64,000 nt of DNA from Microbispora rosea (GCF_900156315.1 NZ_FTNI01000036.1:27446-91445), one strand, 5' to 3'. Numbered from the stretch's first letter, positions 8,594 to 17,048 are shown. Numbers and translations are program-made. The notes: generated by a model not told the origin, from the sequence alone.

Positions 8594-8638
8594 GCTCAGT
8601 GACGCTTGAGCGACCTTCTAGCCGCCGCTCAGTGACGC
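8594..8638 (+). promoter_or_regulatory. Candidate SARP-box direct repeats upstream of the P450 gene
   Basis: The 12-mer GCTCAGTGACGC occurs exactly twice, at 8594-8605 and 8627-8638, 33 bases apart, with a related GCTTGAGCGACC at 8604-8615. A 33-base spacing is three turns of 11 bp, the periodicity SARP activators use, and the inner TTGAGCG resembles heptamers bound by other SARPs. The rest of 8408-8715 shows no gene. Confidence 0.45.
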
Positions 8639-8715
8639 CGTAGGCCGCACCCGTAATCTCGCGCCCAAAAGCCTGGGAACAGGCTGCCAGGTGAATTGAC
8701 CAGGAGGGGCGTCCC

Positions 8716-9942
8716 ATGACGGTCGCGTATCTCGACATCGAGGATCCGGATTTCAGGCCCGACTCGGCCGACGTGCACAAGGCCCGCGAAGCCAACTGGT
8801 ACGCACGGACCCCTCGGGGGTACGCGGTGCTGCGATACGAGCCCGCCGGCGAACTGATCGCCGATCGCCGGTTACGGCAGAGCACCCTGGACTTCTTCCA
8901 CGCGCAGGGCATCACCTCAGGCCCGCTCTACGACTTCATGCGCCGCTTCCTGCCCTGCCTGGAAGGAGAAGACCACGCCCGGCTCCGCGGGTTGGTCAGC
9001 AAGGCGTTCACCCGCCGCTCCGTGGACGCGCTGCGTCCGTTCATGCGCCAGGTGACCCATGAACTCGTCGACACATTCCACGCCTCCGGCCGATGTGATT
9101 TCATCACCGACTTCGCCGAGCCGTACTCCGCACGGATCATCTGCACCCTGCTGGGCGTACCCGAGGAACAGCACGACTCTTTCCGAGGATGGGGCGACGA
9201 TCTCAGCCTGATGGTCAGCAATTTCGTCGCCCAGCATCGGGACCGGATCGAGACCGCTCTCGCAGGTCTCGGAAGCGCCGTGGACGCGCTGCTCGCGAAG
9301 CGGCGCGAAGCCCCCCAGGACGACCTGATCTCCAGGCTGATCGCGGCGGAGGAGGCCGGCGACCGGCTCACCTCGGAAGAGCTGCGGGTGATGGTCATCG
9401 GGCTGATGCTCGCGGGGCAGGACGCGACCCAGCACCAGCTGGGACTGGCGATGACGACCTTCATGAAGCACCCCGAGCAGTGGGCGTTGCTCGCCGAGCA
9501 GCCGGAACTGGTGGATCGCGCGATCGAGGAGTCGATGCGGGTGTCGCCGGCCTCCACAGTGATCATGCGAATCGCCGACGAGGACATCGTCTACCGCGAT
9601 CTCGAGATCAAGGAGGGCACCTTCGTCAGCGTGCTTCTCGACCCCGCGCACAACGACCCGGCCGTCTTCAACGGAGAGGGATTCGACATCACCAAGCAGC
9701 GGGCGACGCAGCTCACGTTCGGTGTCGGCCTGCACTACTGCCTCGGCGCCGCGCTCGCCCGCGCCGAGATGGGCGAGGCCCTGCCGATCCTCGCGAACAG
9801 GCTCCACTCCCCCGAACCCGACGGCCCCGTCCCCTGGCGCCCGACCGTCGGTGTCACCGGGCCGATCACATTGCCGATCCGCTTCGTGCCCCACTCCCCC
9901 ACCCCGGCGCCGACGGCACCGCCGGGGACCGGCGCCGTCTGA
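8716..9942 (+). CDS. Cytochrome P450 monooxygenase
   Basis: Soluble class I P450 of 408 residues. The I-helix motif LAGQDATQHQLG sits near residues 231-242; the usual acid/Thr pair appears as D-A-T, a mild variant of AGxDTT. ExxR is EESMR near 270-274, and the haem loop FGVGLHYCLGAALAR near 334-348 carries the Cys thiolate ligand. The GGAGGGG ribosome-binding site is 8 bases before the ATG. It would need a ferredoxin and reductase encoded elsewhere. Its place after a SARP activator suggests oxidative tailoring of the polyketide. A strong hairpin at 10064-10096 follows, probably marking the edge of the cluster. Confidence 0.95.
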   Translation: MTVAYLDIEDPDFRPDSADVHKAREANWYARTPRGYAVLRYEPAGELIADRRLRQSTLDFFHAQGITSGPLYDFMRRFLPCLEGEDHARLRGLVSKAFTRRSVDALRPFMRQVTHELVDTFHASGRCDFITDFAEPYSARIICTLLGVPEEQHDSFRGWGDDLSLMVSNFVAQHRDRIETALAGLGSAVDALLAKRREAPQDDLISRLIAAEEAGDRLTSEELRVMVIGLMLAGQDATQHQLGLAMTTFMKHPEQWALLAEQPELVDRAIEESMRVSPASTVIMRIADEDIVYRDLEIKEGTFVSVLLDPAHNDPAVFNGEGFDITKQRATQLTFGVGLHYCLGAALARAEMGEALPILANRLHSPEPDGPVPWRPTVGVTGPITLPIRFVPHSPTPAPTAPPGTGAV

Positions 9943-10063
9943 GATCTCGGCAGATCTCGGCGCGGTTTCGGCCCGTCGCCGAGCGAGGCCGGCGGCTCCC
10001 TCGCCGAAGCGCGGACGGCCCGTCCGCGCCGTACGGGTGCGCCAGGAATCGTCATGACCACGC

Positions 10064-10096
10064 AAGGCCGGACCGGGAGGATGCCGGTCCGGCCTT
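10064..10096 (+). terminator. Terminator-like hairpin after the P450 gene
   Basis: A perfect 11-bp inverted repeat, AAGGCCGGACC at 10064-10074 and GGTCCGGCCTT at 10086-10096, with an 11-base loop, lies 122 bases after the P450 stop. An apparent reading frame starting at 10054 runs straight through it, which argues that this start is not real. Confidence 0.75.
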
Positions 10097-10110
10097 CCGC
10101 GTATGTGACC

Positions 10111-10824
10111 CGGAACATGGACGCCAACTATCGCAGCGCCTACTTCTACATGGACCGGGACACCCAAATCTTCGCCGGTCCGCTGTGGGACTACGACCTC
10201 ACGTTCGGCGTGGGCGGGTTCTTCCAGAACGACCAGACCGCGGGCTGGCGGTATCAGCAGACCCGGCAGCCGGTCGCCAACGACTGGTTCACCCAGCTCA
10301 TGCGGGATCCGGCCTTCGTCGACCAGGTCAAGGCGCGCTGGCAGGAGCTGCGCCGCGCGGCCTGGCTGGACTCGACGGCGGCGTGGGGCGGTCCGGTCGC
10401 CTCGCCCAGTCCGAGTCCCTCCCCCAGTGCCTCCCCGAGTCCCTCCCCCAGCGTCTCGCCGAGCGCCAGTCCCAGCCGTTCGCCGAGCCCGTCGCCCAGT
10501 CCTAGCCCCTCGCCGTCCGGCGGAGTGTCCGGCGCCTGCTCGGCGACGCTGCGGGTGGTGAGCTCCTGGACCGGCGGGTTCCAGGGTGAGGTCACCGTGC
10601 GCGCGGGCAACGCGGCGATCAACGGCTGGACCGTGAAGTGGACCTGGCCCGGTGGGCGGACCGTCACCCAGCTGTGGGGAGGGCTGAGCTCCGGCTCCGG
10701 CTCGGCCGTGTCGGTGCGCAACGAGTCGTGGAACGGCTCGCTTGCGGCCAACACGAGCACGACCTTCGGCTCCATCGGCAGCGGCTCGGCCGCCACGCCG
10801 GCGGCCACCTGCACCAGCCCCTGA
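10111..10824 (+). pseudogene. 5'-truncated CotH-like protein with CBM2 (remnant)
   Basis: The frame begins abruptly inside a CotH kinase-like domain: NMDANYRSAYFYMDRDTQ, then IFAGPLWDYDLTFG, match the late part of that domain, and everything before it (normally several hundred residues including a signal peptide) is absent. A Pro-Ser linker (residues encoded about 10396-10520) leads to a complete-looking family 2 carbohydrate-binding module with Cys near each end and conserved Trp residues (SSWTGGFQGEVTV; INGWTVKWTWPGG). The only upstream ATG in frame lies inside a terminator, so expression as a secreted protein is unlikely. The breakpoint lies between about 10097 and 10115, at the edge of the polyketide region. 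Confidence 0.75.
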
Positions 10825-10836
10825 TGTGAGGCGAAT

Positions 10837-10876
10837 CGACGGGGTCTCGTCCACCGGTCAGGACGGGACCCCGTCG
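10837..10876. terminator. Bidirectional terminator hairpin
   Basis: CGACGGGGTC (10837-10846) and GACCCCGTCG (10867-10876) pair perfectly and enclose an inner CGTCC/GGACG stem. It lies between the converging CBM2 remnant and the beta-propeller gene. Confidence 0.7.
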
Positions 10877-10928
10877 CGCAACGGGCGAATCAACCCACCC
10901 GGCCGCGCGACGACCGGGCCCGGTCCGG

Positions 10929-13121
10929 TCAGCTCTCCTTGGTGTCGACGTAGACGACCGCGTGCTTCGCCGTGACCGAGGTCCACGGCACGATGACGAC
11001 GGCGCCGTTCCGCTCGAAGGCCCGCGCACGGTCCCCATCGGTGCCGTACTTCTGCGGCAGTTCCCCCACCTTCGCCGCCTTGCCGGTGGCCGCGTCCAGA
11101 CGGACGAGCCGGGGAGGCAGGTCCCGCCAGTCGCCGACCTCCAGGGCGAGCAGGCCGTGGTCGTCGGCCCGGACGAGGTTCAGCATCGTGGGCTGGGTGC
11201 CGGACGACTCCCACACCTGCTTGCCGGTCTTGAGGTCGAAGGCGAGCGCCTTGTCGCCCGATCGCGCCTTACCCGGCACGTTCTCCGGGAAGGTCGTGAG
11301 GTAGAGGCGGTCGCCGTGCACGGCGTAGCGGCGCTGCTCGAACATCCCGTCCACGAACGCGACCGTGTTCATGGCGAGCATGTCCACCTTGCCGGTCGTG
11401 AACTCGCTGACCTTGCCGCCTCGGTCGTCGAGGACCGTGAAGGAGCTCTTGTCGCCGTCCTCCTGGCGGACGATCAGCGGGTCGGCCGACAGCATCAGGC
11501 TCATCAGGCTGAGATCGCCCATCTTGTAGCGCCACCGGGGCGCGCCGCTCTTCGGGTCGAGCACCTGCACGAGGCCACCCGATCCCTCGAAGGTGCAGTC
11601 GAGGAGCAGGGCCACCTGGGCCGCCGCCGCGTTCACGTCCTTGATGTGGCAGCCCTCCGGCAGCCGCGCCGTCCACTGCTTCGCGCCGTTCGACAGGCGG
11701 TAGCCGGACAGGACGTCGTCGGCGTACACCACCACGACGTCGCCCGCGTTCATGATCTGGGGCACGGTGAGCGAGTTGGCCACCCTGGACTTCTCGGCCG
11801 GGATCTTGATCTTCCAGGTGATCTTTCCTGTCGCGGCCTCGACGCCTGCCAGGTGGTCGCACAGTTGGTCGCTGCCGTACGCCACGGCGCCCTTGCCGTT
11901 CGCCAGGTCGGCGGTGGCGCCGCAGAGCTGGTCGCCGGGCGAGGGGGCGCCCCAGGCGCGCTTGCCCGAGGTCAGATCGTAGGCGAGCACCCCGTCGCGC
12001 TGAACCCGGATCACCGTTTTGTCGGTCAGCCAGCCCGCGAACGCGAGCCCCTGGGTGAAGTCCATGCTGTCGGCACTCGCGAGCGGGACGGACCACTCCC
12101 CCTCGCCCCCACCGGATGCGGTGCCGGAACCGGTGCCGGAGCCCGCGACGAACCAGGCGGTCCCCCCGCCTACCGCCAGCAGCACCACCAGCCCGAGCAC
12201 GACGAACAGCGCCGTCTTGCCCTTGCCGCCGGGCGCCTGTTGCTGCGGCTGTGGCGGGAGTCCCTGGGGCGGCTGCCCCGGAGCGCCATAGTTCTGGCCT
12301 GGGTAGCCCCCCTGCTGACCGGGATAGCCCTGTTGGCCGGGGTAGCCCTGTTGCCGAGGGTAGCCCTGTTGGCCCGCATACCCCTGCTGCCCCGGATGCC
12401 AGGGCGTCTGGCCCTGCGCCGGCGGAGCGGGGGCCGACGCCGCCGGGCCCGGCTGCGGCTGGGCTTGCGGCTGCGGCTGCGGCTGCGGCTGCCCCCAGGG
12501 TTGCGCGTACGGCGAGCCCGGGTAACCCTGACCCGGCCAACCTTGACCCGGCCCGCCTTGACCCGGCCCACCCTGGCTCGGCTGTCCCAGACCGGGCCCG
12601 CCTTGACCGGGCCCGCCTTGACCCGGATGACCTTGACCCGGATGACCTTGACCCGGCTGGCCGTACAGCGCCGGCGCGCCGGGGGCGCCCGGACCCCACG
12701 GCGCGCTCTGGCCGGGCGGTCCGTACCCCGGAGGGGCCGAGGCCTGCGGGCCGGGCCCGGCCTGCCCCGGCGACGCGGCTTCGCCCCACTGCCCCGGACC
12801 ACCCGGCTGCCCATACGGCTGCCGGCCGGGTGCGGGCTGACCATAGGCCGACTGAGCGGGTGCGGGCTGACCATAGGCCGACTGAGCGGGTGCGGGCTGG
12901 CCATAAGCCGGCAGAGCAGGGGCGGACTGGCCGGGTGAGGGCTGGCCGGGTGCGAGCTGGGTCGGGCCTCCGGCGTCACCCTGGTGTCCCTGGTCGAGGT
13001 GCGGCTGTTCCTGCCCGCCGTAGGGCGATCGGCCGTCGCCGTACGCGTACGGGGACGGTGCGGGGGACGGCGAGGGCGGAGTGGGCCCGCCGTACGCGTC
13101 CCTGTTGTGCTGATCCGTCAT
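10929..13121 (-). CDS. Single-pass membrane protein with disordered Gly/Pro/Gln N-terminus and PQQ-type beta-propeller
   Basis: A 730-residue protein. Residues 1-300 are low-complexity (repeats of AYGQPAPAQS and PGQGHPGQG), followed by a transmembrane helix at about 302-329 (ALFVVLGLVVLLAVGGGTAWFVAG). The extracytoplasmic part, about 345-730, has repeated strands of the type VLAYDLTSGKRAW, GVEAATGKITWKI, YRLSNGAKQWTARL, VLDPKSGAPRWRYKM and AFDLKTGKQVWESS, the signature of PQQ-like beta-propeller repeats (BamB-like). No catalytic residues are expected; a scaffold or sensor role is likely. The gene lies 13 bases downstream of the peptidase-MA-like gene and shares its domain plan, so the two probably form an operon acting at the envelope. 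Confidence 0.85.
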   Translation of the reverse strand: MTDQHNRDAYGGPTPPSPSPAPSPYAYGDGRSPYGGQEQPHLDQGHQGDAGGPTQLAPGQPSPGQSAPALPAYGQPAPAQSAYGQPAPAQSAYGQPAPGRQPYGQPGGPGQWGEAASPGQAGPGPQASAPPGYGPPGQSAPWGPGAPGAPALYGQPGQGHPGQGHPGQGGPGQGGPGLGQPSQGGPGQGGPGQGWPGQGYPGSPYAQPWGQPQPQPQPQAQPQPGPAASAPAPPAQGQTPWHPGQQGYAGQQGYPRQQGYPGQQGYPGQQGGYPGQNYGAPGQPPQGLPPQPQQQAPGGKGKTALFVVLGLVVLLAVGGGTAWFVAGSGTGSGTASGGGEGEWSVPLASADSMDFTQGLAFAGWLTDKTVIRVQRDGVLAYDLTSGKRAWGAPSPGDQLCGATADLANGKGAVAYGSDQLCDHLAGVEAATGKITWKIKIPAEKSRVANSLTVPQIMNAGDVVVVYADDVLSGYRLSNGAKQWTARLPEGCHIKDVNAAAAQVALLLDCTFEGSGGLVQVLDPKSGAPRWRYKMGDLSLMSLMLSADPLIVRQEDGDKSSFTVLDDRGGKVSEFTTGKVDMLAMNTVAFVDGMFEQRRYAVHGDRLYLTTFPENVPGKARSGDKALAFDLKTGKQVWESSGTQPTMLNLVRADDHGLLALEVGDWRDLPPRLVRLDAATGKAAKVGELPQKYGTDGDRARAFERNGAVVIVPWTSVTAKHAVVYVDTKES
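12526..12660. repeat. Degenerate 15-bp tandem repeats coding for Gly-Pro-Gln-Gly units
   Basis: Copies of CCTTGACCCGGATGA and close variants run head to tail, encoding PGQGH/PGQGG repeats in the cytoplasmic tail of the beta-propeller protein. They keep the frame and probably vary in number between strains. Confidence 0.75.
12811..12930. repeat. Four 30-bp tandem repeats coding for a 10-residue unit
   Basis: Units 12841-12870 and 12871-12900 differ only at the last base; the flanking units 12811-12840 and 12901-12930 are degenerate. Each encodes AYGQPAPAQS or a variant in the disordered tail of the beta-propeller protein. Confidence 0.8.
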
Positions 13122-13134
13122 GTCTCTCCCCCGA

Positions 13135-14676
13135 TTACGCGAACTGGGCGCGGACGTAGCCCGCCCACTGCCGCTCGAAGTCCGCCCTCGTCACGCCGAG
13201 CACCTGGAAGAGGGCGGCTTCGCTGTCGTCGCCCGGTGCCCGGTAAGCCGCGACCACGCCCTCGACCAGCTTCCGCTCGCCGTACTTCTGCGCGATGAAC
13301 CGCATGGCCACATGCCCCATGAGGTAGTTGACGCTGGTCATCTGCTTGAAGTCCCAGAGGGCGTTGGTCGGCAGCTTCCCGTCGAACGGCATGGCGAGCT
13401 GTCCTGCCACGTAGGCGCGGCCCTCGGCGGCCCGCCGGTTCCGCGCGATCGGCTGACTGCGGCCGGCCACATACTCGGCGAAACCCTCGGTGATCCAGTT
13501 CGCCCTGCCGAACAGAGCGAACTGCGCGCTGTCGAGCCCGGCGACGAGCGAGTGCGCCAGCTCGTGCTCGGAGATCTCCATGATCCCCTGCTCGTCCCTG
13601 AAGAACTCGGACGCCGTGTCCATGACGACGCGGGTGCCGCCGATCTTCACGGTGTCGTTCCCGATTCCCCAGCGCGGCATCGGGATCGAAACTCCCGCCT
13701 CGTTCGCCTTGGACGTACGGAACAGCTTGCCGAGCTGGGTCTTGCCCTCGACCAGCGCCACCACGAAACCGCTCGGCACCGCCGCGTCCGGATCGCCGTT
13801 CTTCTGCCAGAAGGCGAGATCGCTCGCGGCCGCGGCGGAGACGGTCGGCGCGACGCGCCGGGCGAGGGCGGCGTCCTTCGGCCTGGCGAGCACGAGGCTT
13901 CCGCCCGCCTTCGCCACCACGATGTCCGGCCAGATGTCCCACGGCCCGGGGTAGTACATGGTCTTCGACGCCTCGCCGCTGATCGTCGGCGGCGCACCCT
14001 CCACCTTCGTCACGACCAAGGGTGCTTTCGGCGACGCCTTCTCGATGGTCCAGCGGTACCACTCGGACACCGGACGCAGGTCGATGCCGGCGAACCGGTG
14101 GACGAAGGCGACATCCTGCGTGAACTTCACGCCACGCCCGAAACTGTCCTGAGCCCGGCCCTGGCGGCGCAACACCTCGTACGACTTCTCGGCCAGCGGC
14201 ATCTTGCGCAGGTTGGCGAAGACTCTCGCCTGATCGCGGACCAGAGCGGCGTTCTTCTGGTCGAAGATCGAGGTGAACGCCTTGGCGTCGCCCGAGGCCA
14301 GCGCCTTGCTGTGCGACTGGACCAGCTTCGTGATCTCGTCGTCCTTCACCACGACCGTGTTCGAGTCGGCGGCGACATCACCCGTGCCGTCTCCGGCGGT
14401 GTCGTCCCCGGAGCCGCCGCCCCGCAGGACGAGGCCCACCCCCGCACCCACCGCGACGACGAGGACGAGGGACAGGATGCCGAGCGTCACCCACAGCCCG
14501 GTCCTGCGTCCGGGCCCAGGAGGGGGCGGCGGAGGTTGAGGCTGCCACTGCTGCGATGGGGGCTGCCACTGCTGCTGCGGAGGACCGTACTGCCACTGCG
14601 GAGGGGGAGGTGGAGGCTGAGACTGCCACTGCGGCTGAGGCGGATACTGCTGGTGATAACCGGGCCCCGTCGTCAC
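13135..14676 (-). CDS. Membrane-anchored peptidase MA-like (gluzincin-type) protein
   Basis: A 513-residue protein with a Pro/Gln/Trp-rich cytoplasmic tail (residues 1-55), one transmembrane helix at about 58-80 (GLWVTLGILSLVLVVAVGAGVGLVL) and an extracytoplasmic domain. The zinc motif HELAH lies near residues 370-374, and a downstream WITEGFAEYVAG near 392-403 offers the third ligand Glu, as in gluzincin peptidases of the MA clan. A preceding region (TKLVQSHSKALASGDAKAFTSIF) resembles a snoaL/NTF2-like module. Proteolytic activity on envelope proteins is plausible. It is the first gene of a probable two-gene operon with the beta-propeller protein; both have similar disordered tails and may be co-localised. 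Confidence 0.82.
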   Translation of the reverse strand: MTTGPGYHQQYPPQPQWQSQPPPPPPQWQYGPPQQQWQPPSQQWQPQPPPPPPGPGRRTGLWVTLGILSLVLVVAVGAGVGLVLRGGGSGDDTAGDGTGDVAADSNTVVVKDDEITKLVQSHSKALASGDAKAFTSIFDQKNAALVRDQARVFANLRKMPLAEKSYEVLRRQGRAQDSFGRGVKFTQDVAFVHRFAGIDLRPVSEWYRWTIEKASPKAPLVVTKVEGAPPTISGEASKTMYYPGPWDIWPDIVVAKAGGSLVLARPKDAALARRVAPTVSAAAASDLAFWQKNGDPDAAVPSGFVVALVEGKTQLGKLFRTSKANEAGVSIPMPRWGIGNDTVKIGGTRVVMDTASEFFRDEQGIMEISEHELAHSLVAGLDSAQFALFGRANWITEGFAEYVAGRSQPIARNRRAAEGRAYVAGQLAMPFDGKLPTNALWDFKQMTSVNYLMGHVAMRFIAQKYGERKLVEGVVAAYRAPGDDSEAALFQVLGVTRADFERQWAGYVRAQFA

Positions 14677-15304
14677 TCTTGCCCCGTAAATGCTCAGAGT
14701 TATCGAAAGGCGTAAAGCGTATCAGTGGCCATGAAGCGGGCACCGGCGCTTCCCACAACGCGCCGTACGCGCCCTCGACATGTTCTCTGACCAGGCGTTT
14801 TCGAGCCTCCTGACCGAATGATCCGGGCCCTCACCGGCCAATCAGCGGAGCCGTACGGGCATTCACGCGGACCGGCAGGTCGCCGCAGGCGACGACTGGA
14901 ACGATCCATTCACGGCCAATCCGCGGAATCCTCACCATCGGCGCCCAGGAATGCCGGGATTACGTCGATCCCGCTGACGAAATCGATGAAGAGCGCACCC
15001 CAGCCTCGATCGCCCGGAGTCGGACACGCCCGGCCGGCAGGACAGCCGCGGACATGTGCGCCCGGACGCACCGGTAGCGCGGGGGGCTACGCCGCCGCGG
15101 CGATCTTCGCCTCACGGCGCTTCTCGATGCTCGCCATGGCGACAACGTCGTCCGGCAGCGCGTCGGGCACGGCGGCGTCGCACCGGCGAAGATTGCGGCC
15201 GGCAACGGTCCGCTGAGCGGACCGGAACATCGCTTCGCCGGTCGGCCCGGATGAAGATATGACGGCGATAAGCAGACCGGGGTGACATTTGTGGGGGAAG
15301 CTCG
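14677..15304. other. Intergenic stretch without a supported gene
   Basis: Divergent promoter region between the peptidase-like gene and the lipoprotein. Several open frames exist but have no ribosome-binding site, no recognisable motif and compositions typical of antisense frames. A minus-strand frame at 15087-15350 (ending EKRREAKIAAAA) is the only one with a protein-like look; I could not support it. Confidence 0.5.
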
Positions 15305-16027
15305 ATGCGTCGTCGATCTCGAATTTCAGCGTTCGCCGCTGGTCGTTCAATCACACACGGATTTCTTGTCGTTCTCCTGTCGCTTTCCCTCTTCAGCACG
15401 GCATGTATAGACCAGGAGTACGGAGGAGGCTCGAACGCCGCGGAGACCGAGAAGGGGCAGGTTCAGGAGCCGAAGAAGTCGAAGAAACCCAAGGGCCCGG
15501 TCTGCCCCGCTCCGGGGCCCATCACGAGATCCCAGCTCCCCGCCTTTCCACCGGCGGACGGGGTCAGTGCGATCACGCAGAACCCCTGCATCAGCATCGC
15601 GGGCCTGGCCGATGACGCCCTCGGTTTCATCCCCGAAGGGGGCTCCGAGGAGTTCAAGCGGTTCCGCGGCGGCCTCGAGCGCTTCATCAGCAGGGTGAAC
15701 GCGGTCAACGACGCGGCGGAGTGCGCCTACGAGACCGATCATCTGGCGATCGGCGTGTACCACCACGACGCCACCCCATGGTCGATCGGCATGGTGGCGG
15801 TCGTCCGCGGGGACCTGGACGCGCTGGTCGACAGCGGAGTCTGCTGGCTGCTGAGGAGGCTGCCGTTCGACGTCTCCACGGGTTTCGCACCTGACGAATT
15901 TCGTCCCTACTTCTGCGCCGACGCCGTCACCAGGAGAAGCAACGGCTATCGCTTCACGATCCTGTGGATCGGCTCGTCGAATGTCATGTGCGGGAGCCTC
16001 GCCACCATCTACAGCGGCACCACCTGA
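15305..16027 (+). CDS. Predicted lipoprotein of unknown function (DUF3558-like appearance)
   Basis: A 240-residue protein with a basic N-terminus, a hydrophobic stretch (GFLVVLLSLSLFS) and a lipobox LFSTAC with the acylated Cys at residue 34, so it is expected on the outer face of the membrane. A Lys/Pro-rich linker follows (residues 45-65). The folded part begins about residue 66 and contains five Cys residues (at CPAPG, NPCIS, AECAY, GVCWL, YFCAD and MCGS positions), compatible with disulfides. The arrangement of an early NPC and a late cysteine recalls DUF3558 lipoproteins, but I am not certain. GGGGGAAG lies shortly before the ATG. Confidence 0.7.
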   Translation: MRRRSRISAFAAGRSITHGFLVVLLSLSLFSTACIDQEYGGGSNAAETEKGQVQEPKKSKKPKGPVCPAPGPITRSQLPAFPPADGVSAITQNPCISIAGLADDALGFIPEGGSEEFKRFRGGLERFISRVNAVNDAAECAYETDHLAIGVYHHDATPWSIGMVAVVRGDLDALVDSGVCWLLRRLPFDVSTGFAPDEFRPYFCADAVTRRSNGYRFTILWIGSSNVMCGSLATIYSGTT

Positions 16028-16410
16028 AAACGCCGAACCCGCACGAACACCCCCGGATCCGCCCGTCTGTTCCGGAGCTTCGGACTCCCTGACGGTCGAA
16101 AGCGGCTCCGCTGCCCGGCTACGCGCCTGACCCTCCCGAGCAACGCGGACAGTGCCCCCGCGATCAGGTCCCACGGCTGATCGCTCAGGCGTGAATCCCC
16201 TGGTCGACGTGGTGAACGCCGGTCTGTCGGTCGTGCCCGCAATTGGCCGCGCCCGCCGCACGCAGAGATCCGGATTCACCGCGCGGGTCCGCCGCGGGAC
16301 CTCCGCCGATCCGGTGGCGGAGGTCGAGCTGGCGACTGAACTGACCACTGTTCGGAATCACAGGAGAACAGGCCTTCCAGGGTCAGACGCGCTGCCGGCA
16401 CAGCCGCGCA
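16028..16410. other. Intergenic stretch with one hairpin, no supported gene
   Basis: The only structure I see is an 8-bp inverted repeat, GCGATCAG (16160-16167) and CTGATCGC (16177-16184), which may serve as a terminator for the converging genes. Open frames here have no family signal. Confidence 0.5.
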
Positions 16411-16863
16411 TCACCCGACGCGGGTGGAGTCCATGGTCCAGTTGGTCTCCCAGGTATGGCCGCCGTCGTAGGAGAAGGCCTGCTCCCAGTGGCACGAGCC
16501 GGGTGTGATCCCCGACCAGATGAACCGGACCCGGATCGGACGGCCGTCGTCGGTGTCGTCGGCGTAGAAGGTGCCGACGCCGTCGACGAAACGGCCGACG
16601 ACCGGCACCGGATCCAGGCCGCGCCTGCTGTTGACCCAGTAGATGGACCACTCGTCCCGCTCGGCGTCGTACGTCCGGACCGTCGCGCCGTCGAAGTCCT
16701 TGGTGGGCAGCGTGAGCGTGTCGAAGCTGCCCGCGCCGCCGAAGAAGCCGTACGCGACGCAGCGCCCGGGGAACTCCTCCCACTCGTCGCTGCCGACGCC
16801 CCGCTTCAGCAGCCTCCGGTTGGCCACGTCCCACGTGCCGACGAGGAAGTCGAAGTCGTTCAC
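16411..16863 (-). CDS. DUF1579-like small beta-barrel protein
   Basis: A 150-residue cytoplasmic protein beginning VNDFDFLVGTWDVANRRL, a start typical of the DUF1579-type proteins in which FxxGxW opens a lipocalin-like barrel. Strands such as RTYDAERDEWSIYWVNSRRG and IRVRFIWSGITPGSCHWEQA, and the C-terminal YDGGHTWETNWTMDSTRV, fit the family. The GTG at 16863 is chosen because upstream residues lack similarity and because it overlaps the stop of a possible 47-residue leader ORF in a GTGA arrangement. The function is unknown; ligand binding is plausible. Confidence 0.75.
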   Translation of the reverse strand: MNDFDFLVGTWDVANRRLLKRGVGSDEWEEFPGRCVAYGFFGGAGSFDTLTLPTKDFDGATVRTYDAERDEWSIYWVNSRRGLDPVPVVGRFVDGVGTFYADDTDDGRPIRVRFIWSGITPGSCHWEQAFSYDGGHTWETNWTMDSTRVG

Positions 16864-17003
16864 AGTCCCGCCTCTTCCGTCCGTGCGCCGGCCAGGTGGT
16901 CGCCGCCCGCAGGCTCGAACGCCCGCCCGGGCCGGTCGTCGTGACACCGGCCGCCGCCCGCCGTCGGGTCGGGCCGCCGCGTGATCTTCTCGATGAACGC
17001 CAT
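16860..17003 (-). CDS. Possible 47-residue small ORF coupled to the DUF1579-like gene
   Basis: ATG at 17003 opens MAFIEKITRRPDPTAGGG and ends at a TGA whose first two bases are the last two of the downstream GTG start. Such GTGA overlaps are common in coupled actinomycete genes. GGAGGGG lies 15-21 bases upstream, rather far. No family is recognised, and codon composition gives only weak support. It sits directly downstream of a perfect inverted repeat at 17022-17048. Confidence 0.3.
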   Translation of the reverse strand: MAFIEKITRRPDPTAGGGRCHDDRPGRAFEPAGGDHLAGARTEEAGL

Positions 17004-17021
17004 GCCGGGACCGTACGGCCC

Positions 17022-17048
17022 CTCCACTGACACCTACCGTCAGTGGAG
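17022..17048. promoter_or_regulatory. Perfect 10-bp inverted repeat, operator or terminator
   Basis: CTCCACTGAC (17022-17031) and GTCAGTGGAG (17039-17048) are separated by 7 bases. It lies between the stop of the VOC gene and the small ORF, both read leftwards. No T-tract follows in the leftward direction, so an operator with a dimeric regulator is at least as likely as a terminator. Confidence 0.5.

Noticed and set aside
10054..10110. Start region of the apparent 256-residue CotH-CBM2 reading frame
   Set aside because: It lies within a perfect 11-bp terminator hairpin and encodes residues unlike any CotH protein, so the true gene is a 5'-truncated remnant.
15087..15350. Minus-strand frame of 87 codons ending EKRREAKIAAAA
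   Set aside because: It looks somewhat protein-like at its end but has no recognisable family or ribosome-binding site and overlaps the start of the lipoprotein gene.
16009..16242. Minus-strand frame with LSDQPWDLIAGAL, resembling an IS5-type transposase start
   Set aside because: The similarity covers about 13 residues only; no terminal inverted repeats or further transposase sequence are visible.
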